DNA of 64,000 nucleotides from Andrena cerasifolii (GCF_050908995.1 NC_135119.1:9672001-9736000), one strand, 5' to 3'; positions 48,454 through 61,160 are shown, numbered from the stretch's first letter. Numbers and translations: made by a program. Notes: generated by a model not told the origin, from the sequence alone.

Positions 48454-50049
48454 ATCTTTATCTACTAATTACCAAAACGTTACAGTAAACTTTTGAAATC
48501 AGTCGAAAATAAGATGAAAACGCTTCAGAACAAAATAGATTTGATAATTCGCTGGAGCATACGTATTTCGTGACAAATCTCCGTCGACAAACACTACAAT
48601 ATGTCTAAACACAATTGACAGTGTTATTTTTTTTATTCATTGTTAGAAATAAGTATGGTATACGATTTTGCCTTGGTGTACGGTTTTGTACAGGTCTCCC
48701 CTACCTACATCTATCCCCGCTTGAATTTACCAAAATTTTATTTTAAACCAAAACTTCCTCACACGTTTATGTGCAGAAGTAGAATATCCAGAATTAAATT
48801 TAGTAATTGCACGAAGCTCTAAAGACGACGTTGCCAAAAAGCCGATAATACGTGCCCCCGTAACAAGCCTACGATCCTCGCGGGTGGTATAATCACATCC
48901 TCCATGGAACACGCAACGCGCCGCACGGGTTAAAGAACATCGTATTCAATTACCATTAATAAGCACCGCCACCCCCTTCCACGACGTTCAAGACACTAAA
49001 CCAAACAATTACTTCCGGCAATAAAGTGGAGCAGCCCCTCGTCAGAAATTAATACGGAATTCACGGCAACCGAAGCATGTAACGACAGGCACGTAGGCCC
49101 GATTTCCTTGGCGTTTAACGTTCCCTCGACCAGAGCGATGGATAGAGCGAGAGGCTACAGAAGAAGGGGAAGGGAGAGCCACGACTTTTCGCGTTTTCTC
49201 TCGTGACGCTCGTTTCTGAGGGTCTCAGGGTCTCGTTCGGTTTCCTTGGTGACCGAAGGGAACGCAACACCGAGCTGCACGCTTTATATCAGCCACCCTT
49301 TCTCCCTCCTCTCCCCGATCCCTGCCCCCCAACCACCGCCCCCGTTCGAATACTGCCTGTTTGTATTTCATATTGATAGAGTATTGATACAGCCCTCCTG
49401 TATAACCCCACCGGTCGACAAACTCACCCCCTCCAGCCCCCGGACCTTGTGAACCGCCGTGACGGACCACCGCTATCCGTCCCGGTCTCGGGAACGCAAA
49501 CGAGCATGCCGTGAGTTACCATTTCGGCCGGTTCATGTGTTTACTTTGTTCCGCATTGTTGCACCTCGCTAATGGCCGGAGCAAGCATTTTCCTCGGCCC
49601 CCACTGGCTTATATACGTGTGCACGTTTCCCAGCAAATGTAGGGGCATGTACGTACTACGTGGGAGAGTATCGTGCCCCGAATTGTCATTATAAGCTGCA
49701 GACGAGATGGACGGGTATCTTTTTAGGGAACAAGGCGGAGGTAACAGATAACCCGTGAAACAGAGGGATTAGGTGGAGCAGAAATAGCTGCACAGTGAAA
49801 TGGACGGGATAGGTTGTGTGTGTACTGACATCATCCCAGATCGCGTGGTGAGATATTAAAAAAAAACTTTGAAATAAAGAGTATTACAAATTACAATCAT
49901 TGTTCATACTATTGCCTTCGAATCAGGCGAAAATATGCCATACGATGTGACTTTAATGAAAATCAGCATGTAATTCCGAACATTTGACCGGCAGTGTAGA
50001 TATTTTTGCGGTAAATTAAAATGAGATTTTTTTTCGCAAATGGACTTAC
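48454..50049. other. No recognised gene; intron sequence flanking the WIF exon
   Basis: This covers mixed and GC-rich patches (48960-49640). The last part leads up to the donor of the exon at 50050-50177. No other coding exon is recognised. Confidence 0.4.
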
Positions 50050-50177
50050 CGGTTGTCCAGCGAGGCTCTGCCAGGAGAATTCAAGATCTGCAATATTTGC
50101 ATGTACTGGAACAACGAAGTTCATCGCGTACGTATTGACCACCCCCTCCCTGACGTAGTACAACTCAGCTTCGAGTC
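50050..50177 (-). CDS. drl/RYK family: WIF-domain exon (first half) of a Derailed/RYK-type receptor tyrosine kinase
   Basis: This exon encodes the start of a WIF domain, the Wnt-binding ectodomain of RYK/Derailed receptors, which guide axons and muscles by sensing Wnt5 at the cell surface. The 42 complete codons begin LEAELYYVREGVVNTYAMNF and end with SWQSLAGQP. From memory of the family this closely parallels human RYK (GLDAELYYVR) and fly Drl. On the minus strand the acceptor is a pyrimidine-rich tract ending TTTTCAG just before 50177, and the donor is CCG|GTAAGT just after 50050. The exon starts in phase 1: two bases, GA, complete what is probably a Gly codon. It ends in phase 0, which fits the exon at 3692-3959. 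Length is 128 nt. I cannot tell whether the gene is drl, Drl-2 or dnt, because the kinase exons are not here. The family assignment is firm. Confidence 0.9.
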
Positions 50178-50725
50178 CTGAAAACAGAACAGCCATGCGC
50201 ATCGATTGGTCGATTAATTATGAAAAAGCTGTAGGTCGATGCAAACCAACACGTGGACGTTTCCCTTTCACCCGTCTTCATGAATTAACTGAACAAAGGT
50301 ATAGTACGTGTGACCTTCCGTCTGCAAGATGAGGATATTGACCGGAATTTCGTGTAACAGACACGTGTACTAGGGTTGCCAGCTTTTTCTTTGCAAAAAT
50401 ATACCACTTTATGGCCAAGTGTGATAAAAAATATATTACATTGTGACAAAATATAGAAATTTTTCATAGTACTAAAATATTTAAAAAAACACACACATTT
50501 AATACACTCATTTGAAATGATCTACATATGTCCACCTTAAAATAATTCAACATTTGAAGTTTGTACCTATGATCTTTAAATGAATTTAATCTATTTTAAG
50601 ACACGTGAGTTATTGCAAAAAGTGCAACGCTAGTGTAGTATTAAGCAATTTTATTTTAACATAAATATCGCAGGGAACCTTTACAAGAATGTTCAAATTG
50701 TTGTCATCCTTTAGGAACTGCTTAA

Positions 50726-51430
50726 GGGGAGGGTCCGGTCTAAAAGTTGATTTTCTTTTATTTCATTTTTCGAATATTCAACATTTTAGGAATGCGTGTT
50801 TAAAAAGATTTGTTGAAATTCGTAAAATTCCCGAAGCTATAGGCATTTGAGTAGCGCCAAATGCATGGGTAACACCCGGCCACTCGGCGCCCACGTAAAA
50901 CTTTAAACGCGTTTTTCTCGAAACAGTGTTCTCAAAACGGTGGGACCTGTATTTCCAAAAGTTATTATCCGATTCGACTGAAACTTTTTTTATTTTGAAG
51001 AATATACCTCTGGCTCGTGGATAGACCAGTAAAATTAAAACAAAAAGGAAAATTTATAATTTTTAAACGCGTTAAGATGGCGAAAAATATATGGAAAAAG
51101 TGATTTCAGAGTTCAAGTGTCATTATTTTCTAAAAAAATGTCATGTTTGTAATTTGTCTGGTTTCCCGCCTAGCCAGGAGAATATTCTTCAAAATAAAAA
51201 AAGTTTCAGTCGAATCGGATAATAACTTTTAGAGATATAGGTCCCACCGATTTGGATGAATTTTTTGACACCTCGACTTTAACGACTCCCCAGTGCCGTC
51301 TGCATTGATTAATTATAAAACAAAAAACATATTTCCATAATTTAAGGCATCATTAATAGAATGCAAAAAGTCCCATTAAATTATATACAGTAGTTTTCCT
51401 TTAATTAATTCCTAAAGATCACCTATTTGT
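50726..51430. mobile_element. TTAA-type element, right end truncated
   Basis: TTAA at 50722-50725 is followed by GGGGAGGGTCCGGTCTAAAA. The sequence tracks the 26187 element (left half) and the 16512/1420 elements (right half), including CGGATAATAACTTTT and AAATTATATACAGTAGTTTT. It stops near 51430, before the expected CCGGTCTA-TTAA end. Confidence 0.78.
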
Positions 51431-51539
51431 CAAAGTTGGGCCAAAATGACCGCGCATTCGTCGTACGAGTGTTAAACAAAAATATATCGCGAGCGTGTAT
51501 AAACACGTAGAGCTCAACAGACTCGGGATTTTTATAAAT

Positions 51540-51644
51540 ATTTACTAATATGGAGTCGATGTTGGAGTCGGCATATATTTTTTCGTCTCCGACTCCGGTA
51601 ATCAGAAATTCCTTCTGAACTCCGACTACGACTCCACAGCCCTG
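51540..51644 (-). mobile_element. hAT-type terminal fragment (CAGGGCTGTGGAGTCG)
   Basis: On the minus strand it starts CAGGGCTGTGGAGTCGTAGT. It carries repeated GGAGTCGGAG-like phrases within about 100 bp. This terminus is a frequent hAT end in animals. The opposite end was not found. Confidence 0.65.
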
Positions 51645-52516
51645 CTTTCCGCCTGGCCTAACAAAACTTCATTTACAAAATTCGAGTTACTTATTCAGTA
51701 GCGTTTACCTAAACTGGAGCTCTTAGGTGGTCAACTACTGTATCGTTTACCCTACTTTGATTTCCCTTTCAAATATATTTCCCGCCATCAAAATCAATTC
51801 AGTTTCGATCACACAACGTACCTTCCAGACTTCAATTCTAACGCAGCCTTTAGACTACTACTAATCTAATACCGTGCTATTTAATCACGCGACAAGACGG
51901 ATATTCAATTCACAACCTCTCTACTTCAATCCTCAGCTCCGAGCACTAATTATCCACCCAAATCACCAAGTCCCATTTAATCCCTCTCCATTTTGTCCCC
52001 AATCCGTGCTAGAAACTCCTCCACTGCAAAGATTCTAAGTAAACCTCTGACACGGTCACTTCTCTAACAATCCGCCCCCGGCAGAAACTTATCCAATGAT
52101 TACAGTCGCTACGTTTGCCCCACGATAAGATCGTATCTCGAGGGTGTACAACGCGAAATAACCGTGGGTATTTCACGGACGGATTTTGTGTCGCAGGATC
52201 CACCGAGACCTGCCCCTCCGCCCTCAGCCTTTCACCCTCTTCCCACTCACCGCACCGTTACATCTTCTGTGTTCCTCCTATCCGCCACGTTTCCTGGATC
52301 ATGATCTACGAACACTTTTCGAAAGCTATGCGCCGCCGCACACGTCCCTGCTCTCGTTCACGGAGAATCTCGTAGACGGGCCAGGTACACGATCTGAATT
52401 TCCTCGGGCGATCGGTGCGTCATCCGTCTGGATTCACGTATGACTACGCAATTCGATATCACGCTTGCGACAAACCCTCCCCCGCCAGCCTCTTCCTTCT
52501 GCCCCGTTCGGACAGA
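51645..52516. other. No recognised gene
   Basis: Ordinary sequence, with a GC-richer part from 52110. No exon of the RYK-type gene was recognised here. Confidence 0.4.
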
Positions 52517-53677
52517 TATACGGGGTGGTCTGTTATTGGTGGCGGTGCAAGGCGAAAGGGGTGGGTGCTTCATGGTGCATTCCCGATTTTGGAAAACTTA
52601 TCTTGAGACAAAATGGCAGCTGTGCAAAGTTGAAGCATCGATATTTGGCAGAAGAATCGCTCGTTTTTCGAGTGTAAAGCAAAATCTAGGCAAAGAAAAG
52701 GAAAAGCTTCCGATATAGCTTAGACTTTTAACCCTAAAATAAGCCTGCAAAGCCTCGAGTAAATCGGTACATTAATTTTTTAGTTATGTGTGTCACCGTC
52801 TTTGAAAACATGATTTTGAGGGAAACGCGTTTAAAGTTTTGGGTCTGAGAGCTACATCGACGAACACCTACCTACTTACACGCGTATGACTTTGTCAATT
52901 TTTGTCCGATTAATTTGACACTTTCAGGGAATACTTTCAAGATATAAAAATCCTTCGAAGAAATATAAAAATCGAAAAATCGATTTTTCGAAAATTTCTA
53001 GGTCCTTATGGGCACTAGGCAGCCGTTTTTGTCGAAAATGAAGCATTTCTTTTTCATTTAGTTACAAATAAATAAATCGGAGCTGAGGCTTGTTCTTTGA
53101 CGCAATGTTTATTAACATCATACGCTTTAAAAAAAAAAAACACGTTTGTTTCGCCAAAAATATGCTTCACGAAAAAATAAGTAGAAACTATGGAATAACA
53201 CCTTTTCATTTTAGGCTCCCGTGGCGGGAAATTCGATTTCGAAAACTCGCACAGCACGCGTGCGACTGTGTAACAATAATAGCACAATAATTCTGAGTGA
53301 AATGGATCGTTGTGTAAAAATGATTTGTAATTTTGAAAGGACTGTCTTTAGCCAGGTGTTGTCTTCGAGAAAATCGGGGCTTTGAAGGTGGAACTTTCGT
53401 CGAAGGCGCGAATACTGGACGGTTCTTCAAAATCGACTTTCTCGAAAACAAAGTTCAGTTCGGAAAGAGTTAACTGCATTATACTTATTTCAACCGTTCC
53501 ATCACATTTACCACTGCATTCTGCCAAGTCTCAGCCAGTTAGAATACTTGTGCGCCAGATTTTTATCGAAAACAAGACCCCGAAATGAATAAATATCGTG
53601 CTACATTGTCGAGGCATTCGTTCGTAAAAAATATCCCCTTTTGCGATTGCAACAAGACTAACGGACCACCTTGTATA
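52517..53677. mobile_element. Terminal-inverted-repeat element of about 1.16 kb (TATAC-GGTGGTC ends)
   Basis: The left end TATACGGGGTGGTCTGTTAT and the right end (minus) TATACAAGGTGGTCCGTTAG match at most positions. Weaker inverted similarity continues for about 40 bp more (TGCAAGGCGAAAGGGG versus TGCAATCGCAAAAGGGG). The interior has no transposase. Some phrases also occur near 24350-24560. Confidence 0.72.
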
Positions 53678-53736
53678 TACACGTGCCTATGTACGCGCAC
53701 GATCGTACGAGTGGCAGTTGCATTCGCTATCTAAGT

Positions 53737-54321
53737 CAGTGCTTCTCAAACTCCTTCAGGCCACCGCCCTCTTGGTTCTATCAAATTATTCCAACCATCC
53801 CCTAGCATATACAGGGTGTTCCATTTTAATATTTCCACGAGTTATATTCTAACGATTAGGGTCGCGTCGCAGCGACGCAACATTGTGCATCACAACAGTT
53901 ACGACTATTCCGAGGATTATAAAATTGCAGTCCGTCGAATATTATTCATATAATTGATACAAAAAATATTCTATTAATGTAAAAAGATCTGCGTATGCGA
54001 TTGCAGTTTTTTCGCTGATAATGATCTTTGTTGGGTAATCATGTGCAACCTTGTGTTATTTGAATCCGAATCACCCCCATTCCCGCCGCCTTATGTCTAA
54101 CGCCCTCGTGCTGCCCCTTAAGGGGAACTTCCTAAAAATGTTTTTTTTTATTTTTTTAAGTATGTACTAAATCTTCCCGAAAGTTTGCAACAAGTTAGAA
54201 TAGATACCTAAGTTCTTTGAAAAGATTTTCTAAAATCAGGCCTTCCCCCTTAATGCCTAATGCCCCCCAGATAATTTAAACGCCCCTAAAGGGGCGGCAG
54301 CACCCGCTTTGAGAGACACTG
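53737..54321. mobile_element. hAT-type MITE (585 bp) carrying a nested TTAA element
   Basis: The left end CAGTGCTTCTCAAACTCC and the right end (minus) CAGTGTCTCTCAAAGCGG are imperfect inverted repeats. The flanks ATCTAAGT (53729-53736) and ATCTAACG (54322-54329) agree at 6 of 8 bases, consistent with an old hAT duplication. A 128-bp TTAA element interrupts it at 54122-54249. A TATACAGGGTGTTCC motif at about 53808 may mark a further insertion. Confidence 0.72.
54122..54249. mobile_element. Short TTAA-bounded MITE (128 bp)
   Basis: TTAA at 54118-54121 and 54250-54253 flank GGGGAACTTCC and GGCCTTCCCCC. The termini are a short imperfect inverted repeat. The host sequence around it reads GCTGCCCC before and TGCCTAATGCCCCCC after. 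Confidence 0.65.
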
Positions 54322-54329
54322 ATCTAACG

Positions 54330-57300
54330 TACGTACACGTAGGTTCCACACGGAAGGGCGGATGGGGAAGAGAGTAGCGTCGCGATAAAATGCCTTTAAG
54401 GATGGGAAATATCCAGAATCCGGGATACGTATGCATCTCGGCAGAAAGGGGTAAGAGGAAGAGGGAAATGATTCCTGAAATCTGGACGATGTAAAGCACG
54501 TCGTGAATGGAGTGTCTTTTCTGGGAATATGAATCGCACAGCGATATTTTCCAACGAACAGTCGTGCCATCAGATAGAGCCCGATACGAGAGCAATTTTA
54601 AGGGCAGTTTAAATTCGAGGATTCGTGCTAACCGTGGTGGGGACCTGCTAACCGACCCCACGTATTTCTAGATTCGTTTGTAATTTAAGTCTGCTTTGTT
54701 TAATTATTTATTGTGATATCAGCGTGTAAATTATGCTACGCTAGAAATTAGGGAAGTAAAGAAAATAGAAGTATTATCACCTACCACGTACCGAATTAAC
54801 AACAGAAGTAATAATATATCGTAGTGGATTTTTAATATGCATAAATAACAATTGATGATAATATCGATATTTTGAAAAATATTCAGTTGTCGCGTTTTAG
54901 ATATCTCAAATATTTTAACCATATCGGTGCATAAATATCATAAGAAATCCACACTAATAGATATGTATTTCAACGAAAATTAATTTAACTAATTAATTTT
55001 ATAACACGATGAGTTAATTGATTTCCTTAAATATTTGAAAGTCTTCTTGGCCGTACATATCATCTTCTGGTTCTGACATAAATACCAATACCACTATTAC
55101 TACTGATTCTTGGCGGTTCTTCGTTAAAACTCTGACGAACCGTCTGACTATATACGGATATCTACTACTACGCCTTACGCCAAAGCAGTAAATTCTATTT
55201 CCCTTTGTGCAATGCGTTCGACACTGAGCACCCTGAATCGAAACACAGAAAACAGTGACGTTCTTTCTAAGGAAATATAAATATCCCAATGTCCCATGGT
55301 ACATTTTGAAACAAATAGAAATGTAAATTCGGAAGTGGAACATACAAAAGAAAATGTAAACGTGAAACAGTGCATGAAAATGGTGAAAATGTTACATCAA
55401 ACAGACTTCTGTGGGTGTAACATTTCCCTATCAAGTCGGAAGAAAGTAAATACGAAATAATTATTACGAACGTACGTTACAAAAGGCGAAAGAAGCAGAG
55501 CAGAAACAAAGTGGCAGAAGTAAATGGCGGCGACACACATAAACAGAGATGGCTACGTAAAATCTCAGAAGAAAATATCTCTACCTTCCCCGAAAGAAAG
55601 CAAACCTATGACGAGGCGAATCTCAGTGAAAAAATTCGTGTAATTTTCTCCTGAACTACACTACGTCGACCTGCTAAATAACTTAAGCCAGGAGTGCAGA
55701 ACCTTTGGTATTGGGATCTGACATCCGTCACCGTGACATCTGGTGGCGGAAAGTAGAAGCGCTCATTGGGTACGCATCAATCCCTGCCTGTTCTGGATTT
55801 GAACCTGCCTAATCACAAATACTTTGCACAGAAAAATAACACTACAAGGTACCAGTTTCCTAAAAATGTATTAGTTGCACCAATATACTAAACATTATTA
55901 ATTATATTCGCTTAAGAAAAAGTCGAGACTGTTTAGCAAATCAGATAAGAGCAATACTAAAATGGCGTAAACTGGAGGGTTCAAGAAAATTTATTTTTAT
56001 TACGAGTGTTACAAATTTACTAAACAAAAAATATGTACATGAATATATTTTATTAAATATTTGAATAATTGAGTAAAATAGTTATCTTATGGATAAAGAG
56101 AATATTAAATGTAACAATCAGTATTATTTACACTAGTGTCCAGCTACTGGGGCATTTACCTTATTACTTGTCAAAACACACAAATGAGAGTCGCAATCCC
56201 CCCGGAAGAAAGATTAGCAACGACAGAATGTCGGCTGTCTGCGCGCACCCAGCGACGAAACAGTTGAGTCGTAACGTTGGGCCGACTGTCACAGGGTTCC
56301 CGCGCGACTGTCGTGCGACTTACAGTGGTATGTGTAGCCTAGCCTTAAGAGTCCTAAGAAGATTAAGCCAACTTACTGTGCGGCAGGATTCTTACGAGCG
56401 AAACACCAATAGGAAAAAGCGAAGCTGGTGACGACAGTTTGCCGGGTATCAAGCAAAGCGTTAAGTTGATCGAATTAATCCATCGGAGTTTCATTCCATT
56501 GCGCCGCCGTTCGATTGGCAAAATGGGAACGTGCCGTCCATCAGCGTCATGGTTGCCCGTAACGCGGCAATCCACGCAGGCACAGTAACGTGGCCGCCAG
56601 TTTATTATGAACACTAACGAGAAATAAAAAGCAATAGCCAGCCCTGTTGCGGGCGGGTGCGTTTAAACCCCCATTGCGATGCGCAGCAAATTATAACTCA
56701 TAAAAAAAAAGCTTTATCGCGGCCGAGCCCTGAAACTCAACACGCGAGAGCGGCCGCCACGTTTTATAATTACATTCAGCCTCGAGCGAATTTTACGCGG
56801 TTGGGGGGTATCTGTGTTCCGCGATACACGCCGCGCAGAATCGTTCACATATTTACGCGTCACTTTATCAGTGGTACCAATAGGGAAATTCCTGCGGGAA
56901 TGTTACGCGCGCAAAACCGCGAAAGAGGTTTTATCTACGGATGCAAATAGTGATGTTAACTACACGATGACTCCAGCGCATTCAGAGCTCCGCTTCTGCT
57001 ATGCACAGTGCTTCAAAAACTCGAAGAAGCTGGTGAAATTCTGGTGACGTTTCGTTCCGCGTGAGCCGATAGATTAAAGCATATTTTTATATCTTTAGTT
57101 TTTTTGTATATATTCTGAGATGAAAGAATTCCTGCTTTCAAACATTTTTCTACGCCGTGCCCTGAATGTGTTGTACAGGAGAAATATTTCTTTTAACCTT
57201 TGGGGGACCGGCGCGCTACTGGAGCACACTACTACTTAAAAATGATTTAAAGCATAAATACGTATGTGTGCGTTAGTGCTCGACTGTGTTTGTATGCATG

Positions 57301-57488
57301 TTCGACTGTAAATTCGTTCTGTTCGAAAGAACAGAAAAAGCACAGCAAAATAATATAATTCCTGAAACAACACAAAAGTACCAAAATTAATAAATAAAAA
57401 CATGGAAACAAAGAAACAAAAGAACAGATGATACAAAATTTTTTTTTTGTAATTTTTTTTTATATATTTTCACCAGCTAGGCGCGTGG
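54330..57488. other. No recognised gene
   Basis: Open frames at 54257-54661 and 55014-55343 (minus) and 56069-56431 (plus) contain no domain I recognise. They lack convincing splice context. The region is taken as intron. Confidence 0.4.
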
Positions 57489-57582
57489 GCAAGATGCTAG
57501 AGTCTGGGTTAGGTCTGGGTTAGGACCTGTATCGTGATGCATGCATCAGTGTTTCATGACTCTTGCATTAGCGCCTGGATGT
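57489..57582 (+). repeat. Dispersed repeat of about 94 bp, copy 2
   Basis: Near-identical to 12100-12193, in the same orientation. The match begins GCAAGATGCTAGAGTCTGGG and ends around GCGCCTGGA. Confidence 0.75.
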
Positions 57583-60500
57583 GCCTTAACCCTTGGTGTT
57601 TACGTTTCGCCCGATCGAGAAACCACGAGTCTCGTTTGATGTTGTAGGTCAAGGAGTTAAGTAACTGTAGCTACATAACAAAAATAGTATGTAGGTATCC
57701 ATGAAAGTCGTTCGAAATGCAATAAGAGATATTTGAAAAAATGCCTTTAGATTCATCACATTCCAAAGTTGTAATCCCTGCAAGATATTATTACCTCGCG
57801 CGATTTTCACCGTAAGTGAATCCAGAAATACGTGGCATCAGTCACGGCCCCAGAAGTCCTCGCAGAGTTAACTATGTGTCAGGGGAAAAAATGACTTTGT
57901 TTTTGTGTCTGTGGGTGTGTGACTGCGTTCCAGTAGCGAGGAGCGCGACGCGGCGGTGGGTTGATGCTCCCGGGAAAATATTTCAGGAAGATAAATCTTA
58001 TGTGATCCTTCGAGGAACACGTGCAGCTAACTCGGCTGGATTAAGTTCCCGGCGTCGAGGGTTTCGAGTGGCCAAGAAATAGACGCAATCGTGGTGCGGG
58101 TTGTTATGAAACGTTGGTTTGCATTAAGTTACCGAGATTATGGCGTCTTCTACCGAACCTTTTATTTTGTACAATTTTACCCCACGGGAATCCCTTTCTG
58201 TTCGCACAGAAGAAGAATATCCTGCTGTGAGAGGTGCACGACGCTGAGTATTTTCGGAAGAATAGGGAGGCAGCGGAATTTTATTCGTTGGGATTAATAA
58301 ACGCGAAATAGGATAGCATCTTTGTTATACACCTGTACGGAGCTGATTGCAATTTATATGCGTGTGCATTCGTTTGCATTTTTTCAATGAGTTATTGTGA
58401 AGGGTAATTTTGTAGGTAATGTGGAATACAATACATACGGCGACGTGGATAGTATTTATGGGATAATAACTTCAGAATAGGAATATACCTAATACAGGAT
58501 GTCAGTGGCTTTTAAACCGTGGTCCCTAGATTTTTGGTCCCTGTTTTAATTCTCATAACGATCCGTTAATATTAACTGAAGTTATCTCAATTTATGTTTA
58601 AAGAAATAAACATTATGGACGATGAAAATATTTTTGTTTATAATTTTTAGCTCGAATAGTAATGATTGGATAAACAAACTGTAAATAAAAAAAGTGTGTG
58701 TCGCGATGAGCTTTACAACACTATATTTTTTAAACTTCAGTTTAACAACATTTAATTTTCCAATATTTCTTAGCGTTTGGACAATTATTTTTCCCAATTT
58801 GGAGCGCCAGCCCCTTATTGCATCCGACCCTTCAATTACACTCGTACTTCGTAGTTCCTCCACTTTGGATTGAGCTTCCTTAATTAGCGGATATACCAGT
58901 TTAAAAACAAATAGATCTCGCCGAGGCTGTCCCGGATAAATATTCCAGGTGAATACTTTACCACTGAGAACCTGATAGTACACATAATAAAGTTTTATTC
59001 CTGAGCACCATCTCCCTCTGAAGCTGAAAACTTAAAAAGTGATCGAAGGCAAGAGCAGGCAATGTACTAGACTACGGCGAATAGAAAAGATCACATCTTT
59101 CGCCTCGTTTCACCTTGATCTCTTCAAAGCCACCTCTGTACTTTCTACGCGATGAAAGCGCAATCAAATCCATCAGACATTTCACGCAAATTCCCTTGCA
59201 CGTAGCGATCGAACTCTCAGCGGGTCACGTAGCGATTTATCAATTTAGCTCTAGGATAGCGGAAGGAAAAATCCGCAAAGAGGGTGGCCTGGTTTTCCTC
59301 CCGCGGGACTCGAGATGGCATATGGGGCAGAGTGCAGGGACCAGGAAGATGGGTTATGGGATCCCTCAGCGAGGTGTCGATGACTACCTCTTCTGCTGGC
59401 GCTAAGTAGAAAATCATGTCTGTCGTATGAACGGGCAGCCACTACTGCCACTCACTTCGGACTACTAATGTCGAGGGAATGCTTGCATCTTAAATGTAGA
59501 CTGGCGATGAGTAGTAAGACGAACCTGATGCGTTTCTCAAAGTTACATCGAGATAATGCGATGGTGCCGTTTAATGGGCATTAGCAATTCTGATGGGCGT
59601 TATTCCTCAGCGCGGGGCAAGTAACCGAATAGTCTTCACACGTATGGGGGCGGACTGAGTTTCCATTTCCTTTTTTAGCTACGAATGAGAAGTTAAGAAC
59701 TCTCAGTAGACATTATTTATAGGTAAAAAAGAAAGGAGGAAAATTTCTATCGGGAGATTCGGGATATGCAAGTAGGGGAGACCGGGGCTAGTTGACTAAC
59801 TCCCTTTAATTGTTGTATTATGTTGTAAATTGTTGGAATATGTACAACGATAGACTGTTCCTAGAGTTAGAGTGTCAGGGACTTTAAGGACCCGGTAACT
59901 TATGAGTTTTCCTTTCTTTCGCTACAGGAGACCCAAAAGAGGGGAAAACGGTCTTCTCGACCCCTGCGCTTCTCAGTCCGAGAAAACCCTCTGAACGGAT
60001 AACTTGTATCGCGCTAAAGACTATTTTTCTATTATTTTTAGTTTAAGTTTTATACAGTTCTTATTATCATTATTATACTGACGTCCGACTGTGTAACTTT
60101 TATTTTCTTAAATAAATAAACATTATATTCTAACATAAATTATGCTGCGATTCACGATATGGATGAACAGCTTGCCATTTAATGTGTCACCGTGACAAAA
60201 ACTTGCGTGTTCTAGCAGTGAGAATGAAAAATCTATTTACGTATGTATGTATAGGTATATGTACGTTCCGAGCCGAATGTTGAGTTCGGGTGCATCAGGG
60301 TCAGCAGCCAAGGTAAACACATTAAGGACATAACATCCCTAGTAGGAAACATATCCCGGCCAATAGGGGAGCGCGAGGCGATACGGCCGTCTGGGACGGA
60401 AATTCGTAGCGTCTTGAGAATCGAGGGTGAAAAACTCAATGGGGGGTTGCGACGCCGCTCCGCTACACATCCTTGAGCTAATCTCGCGTCTGTAAACTCT

Positions 60501-61051
60501 CTGTTTCCTTTTCAGCAGTCCCCTTTTGTTTATTCATTCGTAAATGGACTCGATCGTTTCCCCTGGCGCAAAGGGTGGAGTAAAATGTTCTGGAACCTCG
60601 TTAGTTCCCGATGTGTTTGTATGAAAATGTAGAAGTTCGTTAATAAAGAAAAACAGCGTTTGGGCTCCATGAAAAATAACGGAATCTTGGGATTTGCGAA
60701 TGGAAATAAGTTGCGTTGTTTTTCGCATGTTTTTTCTCTGTTACATGGAAATTGACGATGAAAGTTTTATTCCATTTTAAAATGTTTCGATGGTACTCGT
60801 TAGATTTTATTAATGAGAATTGCCGGCAAATTTGTGAAAATTTACTTTACAATGTTGTCTAATTTGCAAGCAATGCTACAGTTACGATAGTTAATAGAAA
60901 AAGGTCATATTGTAGTAGGTATATCAGCAAATACTGGTTTTCCACGCATAATGCAAAACTGAAACTTGGATCGCCGAAGTAGGTACTATAACATTCAGTT
61001 TTGTAACATTCCTTAATCAATCTAAATAAGAAGTGTGTAAGAGGGTATGAT
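57583..61051. other. No recognised gene; single repeat ends
   Basis: A CAGTGGCTTTTAAACCGTGG motif at about 58504 looks like one end of a hAT-type MITE. At 59774 a TAGGGGAGACCGGGGC end matches the 35592 family. The 133-codon minus frame at 58582-58983 has no recognised family. Confidence 0.4.
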
Positions 61052-61160
61052 ATAGGGATGTGCGGGTGATCGAACGTGTCGGGTACCCGAGCGGTCGGGT
61101 CGGGTCGGGTAAAGTCGGGCGGGCTCGGACGGGGGCCCGGGACAGACGGGCCCACGGGTA
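61052..61160 (+). mobile_element. hAT-like terminal fragment with a CGGGT-rich, quadruplex-prone tract
   Basis: It starts TAGGGATGTGCGGGTGATCG, a pattern of insect hAT ends. It then repeats the unit TCGGG (GGTCGGGTCGGGTCGGGT at 61093-61110), giving four or more GGG tracts with short loops. The opposite end was not located. Confidence 0.6.

Larger units (their letters stand above)
3960..50049 (-). other. Giant intron between the two WIF-domain exons
   Basis: The two flanking exons join in phase 0 with GT-AG ends, which defines an intron of about 46.1 kb. I found no convincing host coding exon inside it on either strand. Its content is mostly transposon-derived repeats, listed separately, with AT-rich filler and a few GC-rich or pyrimidine-rich patches that could hold regulatory elements. 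The assumption is that no small alternative exon was missed. Confidence 0.8.

Noticed and set aside
50372..50560. TAGGGTTGCCAGC resembling a hAT terminus
   Set aside because: No matching opposite end or duplication was found, so it could be chance.
52186..52443. Open frame with a plausible signal-peptide-like leader, tested as exon 1 of the RYK-type gene
   Set aside because: It is on the plus strand, whereas the gene is on the minus strand, and it lacks the WIF opening motif.
55014..55343. Minus-strand frame of 109 codons ending in an acidic tail
   Set aside because: No domain recognised; the surrounding sequence is AT-rich and intron-like.
55730..55810. GGTTCAAATCC on the minus strand, like a Pol III B box
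   Set aside because: No matching A box at a suitable distance and no cloverleaf.
58582..58983. Minus-strand frame of 133 codons near a hAT-like end
   Set aside because: Considered as a transposase remnant, but no hAT or other motif could be found.
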